Assembly: GCA_900239685.1 (NCBI GenBank)
Contig: OENT01000016.1
Coordinates: 62,001 to 126,000, forward strand
DNA length: 64,000 bases
Source of the DNA: Rotaria macrura
Taxonomy: Eukaryota > Rotifera > Eurotatoria > Philodinida > Philodinidae
Direction: 5' to 3'
Shown: piece by piece, positions 61,376-64,000 of the stretch
Layout: each line of letters begins with the position of its first letter
Position numbering within the stretch: position 1 is the first letter of the stretch
Notes under the pieces: generated by a model
Told to the model about the DNA's origin: nothing
The model's input: only the letters and a program-made list of their open reading frames with translations
Database searches by the model: none
Position numbers and translations under genes: made by a program

Positions 61376-64000
61376 GTAACAGAAGAAAATTTTTATTTTC
61401 TGTACTATGGATCGTGAATAAGATGGCTAATTAGAAAAAACGATACAAATCTTGTTGAATGGATGTTTTAAAACCAATTCATCTCTAATTCAACATTGTA
61501 TTAGATGAGGCATAACCTTCAACTATGCAGTCCAAGAGTACATTTAGAAAGGTGCATGGCTTTTCTTTGAAATCAGTACTAACGAGTGATTTCTTGTCTG
61601 ATGATTATCAAAAGCATACGTTGCTAATAGTTATGATCCATGACAAAACAAGAACAATAGAAACAAAGTACACAATTGCAATAGCTGCAATTAATAAAAC
61701 GGAAGTCATTACATGAAATCACCGGACAAAAATTTACATCAAAAGATAAACGCACATCCCGTATATTTTTAAATCGACCAGGATCGGCCAGTATGTAGCA
61801 AGTTCAATATCAACAATATATTGTATCGTCGATGACACGTGAATCAACTTATCAATGTTGTAGACTTTTTCTAGAACATGTTTTTTGTCCGAATCCCGGT
61901 AAAAATTATTCTAACTCAATGGCGTTTTACAGATTAGTCTCAATTATTCGTGTTTGTAAACTAGAAATCACAACACTTGATTATTTACGAGCCCATACTA
62001 TTTTCGTTGAAAGCGTGGAGACGCATCGGTACCTTTTTCTTCTTTAGGAAATCTTCGAAGCTTCGTTCGATATTGATTGAAAGTGTTCTCCTTAGTTAAA
62101 ACAGTAGTTTAGTTTAGCTGAGACTTGTAGGCAATATTTTAAGATCCATAAAATTCATAAATATACTGTAAGTAAAATTTAAATTCTATCATTGTATTTA
62201 TTCCCATGAAAAATCTAATAGTATATTGAAAATTCAGTAAAATAATCTTATATCAATCTTTGAGATTCATCGACGTGAACAACAAAGATCAGTTCATGTT
62301 TATACTATGAAATGATCATGGGGATCACACAAGAGTGTCTTCGTCAAGAAGAAAGACAAATATTATTAAGACAACATTCCTTATGTCTACAAATATAATT
62401 ATATCAGTCAAAAACAAAAACAGAGAACAATTTTTCACATGAAAGAAACAACGCCTACATCTCATTATCAGGATTAAGCGTTCAAAACAAGAACATTAAT
62501 AATATTTATTTTAGTTTTCTTTCGATTTGAAATAAAACAATCACACGTTTCTTTCTAATGGCGTTCTTTCAGTTTTAATCGAATTTATTTTTATATTCAC
62601 AATGCTTACTTCTACTAACAATTAAGTAGAATTTTTCTCTGCAATGATCATATGACTAATCATTTAGCAGCACCAGTACTAATTAGAGCTTATCGACAAT
62701 TGTTACACCTATTGAATAGAATTTTATATCCGATGATAATTTGTTTAAGAAAACAGAGCTTGTTCACGCGTACATGACAAAACCAATTGATACGTCACAC
62801 CCTGTATACTGAGAATAACACTTACGTTAGTACTGTTACAATTGTTAAGACAAACAACTGACCTCAATATTGTTTTTCTCGATCAGAAACAAAGACTTCG
62901 TATTTGACACATAAAATAAGTAAATAGAATACTGAAATGCAAACTTAAATACAACATAATTTATTCGTGTATGAATTAGTTGCATAATTGTTCCGTCAAT
63001 TAACTTTCATTCTACATTCAATTAGTTGTAGACGATCATCAGTTTAATGTCATGCATAGCTAATGAATTACTCAAACAAACAACCAATTCATTCAATCGA
63101 TGACGAAAGGGGGGAAATGACTCTTTTTCTATAAGTCCTTTTCTTATTGTATTGAAGTCTATCTTCAAAGAAATATGAAACAATAACAACAAGCTGACCC
63201 AGAGAATATCATTCATTTTCACAGTTATATATATATATATATGTACATATTCATGTTGTGATAAAACAAAATCTATAGTCATGTGTTTCGGCGACACTTC
63301 AATTTTCATGTGCTTTCTCGTCTGTATTGATCATTAGAAGAACATAGACACAACAAGCATGATGCTGACAACTGATACGATAGATTTACGTGTATATTAT
63401 AGATAAAACACAGTTCGAATTGACTTTAATGTAATTCGAGAAAGGTAAAAAACCGAGATCAAAAGACTTTTTTACGCACTTGATGATTAGTTTTTATATT
63501 TTTTTTCTTCAGTCCTTTTACGAAAACAGTCTCTTTAATAAGATCTTATGCTGACGAGGTTTAATCAGCTGATAATATAAAATAAGATGCGCTTTCTTTT
63601 ACGTTCTAGCAAGAAAGATACAGAGGAGAGAGAGAGAAAGAAGAAAAAACATTTTGTCTTCACGTCATTTCATCTTCAACAGCTGCACATACAAACATAG
63701 GACGACTATCAGCCAGTCAGACGTGTCTGTTTGAATAAGAAGAAATCTTTTCGTGTTAGAGTTATCTGTTCAGTTTCTTCTATTTTTTTCTTCTCGGTTT
63801 CTTTCTTCTCTTTCTTAGTGAAAAAGTTCTTATAAATAATCGAACATGCCAAATGATTATCACTAACAGTTTTTGAGTGCACCTTGACTGACACACACAT
63901 ATATAAATTAACAACAACACATTATGCAGACATCAAGACTAAGTTTCAGTGACAGGTAAATGAATAAAATAAATTATTGTTTGTAATGATATGAAACAAA
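61376..64000. other. right end of the window, no gene recognised
   Basis: About 2.6 kb. The plus-strand frames at 61525-61716 and 61832-62047 and minus-strand frames at 63022-63309 and 63709-63900 have no recognisable motifs or splice partners. A short (TA)n run lies near 63227-63242. Confidence 0.45.

Noticed and set aside
61525..62047. Two plus-strand frames that might form a small gene
   Set aside because: No in-phase splice between them was found and neither carries a recognisable motif.

Overview
This is an AT-rich eukaryotic window, probably from a bdelloid rotifer (Rotaria/Adineta-like). I base this on very short introns (mostly 50-65 nt, GT..AG), Ser/Gln/His-rich coding sequence, pyrimidine tracts plus AG placed directly before start codons (as at spliced-leader acceptors), a fungal-looking peptide transporter, and a transporter whose N-terminal domain resembles one I associate with bdelloid proteins. 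The lineage is an inference; no marker gene proves it. All exon models were built by hand from open frames, splice sites and phase, and every multi-exon model closes in frame.

Layout. 1-265: possible end of a gene cut by the left edge. About 0.4-4.7 kb: no gene seen. 4.75-11.1 kb (minus): GPAA1, a GPI transamidase subunit, split by a 4.5-kb intron that holds a 614-bp hAT-type MITE with a perfect 8-bp target duplication. 11.53-12.08 kb (plus): a divergent orphan gene. 14.6-15.4 kb: a decayed hAT transposon with a recognisable transposase C-terminus. 16.5-19.0 kb (plus): an EIF4ENIF1/4E-T homologue. 19.1-23.4 kb (minus): four tightly packed small genes for membrane or secreted proteins; two share a TAATG stop/start and the next gap is 42 nt, so this may be an operon. 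24.0-29.8 kb (plus): a ZCCHC14/ZCCHC2-like protein (PX, SAM-like, CCHC knuckle). 32.0-39.1 kb (minus): a 17-exon C2-PDZ-DH-PH protein, i.e. an RGS3-like front half joined to a RhoGEF. About 41.9-51.0 kb: a 9-kb stretch without genes. 51.1-54.5 kb (plus): an SLC10A7-type transporter with an extra N-terminal domain and a 2-kb intron carrying a MITE. 56.7-58.5 kb (plus): a fungal-type PTR2 proton/peptide symporter. 58.7-61.4 kb: three further TIR elements. The rest to 64 kb shows no gene.

The left half (GPAA1, 4E-T, ZCCHC14-like, RhoGEF) is conserved animal housekeeping and signalling content: GPI anchoring, translational repression, RNA binding and Rho signalling. The right end (desert, fused transporter, fungal-type transporter, cluster of MITEs) looks like the TE- and HGT-rich accessory compartment described for bdelloids. 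The most unusual items are the fused SLC10A7 transporter, the C2-PDZ-DH-PH protein with an eroded DH motif, the compact membrane-protein cluster and the fungal-type PTR2 gene.
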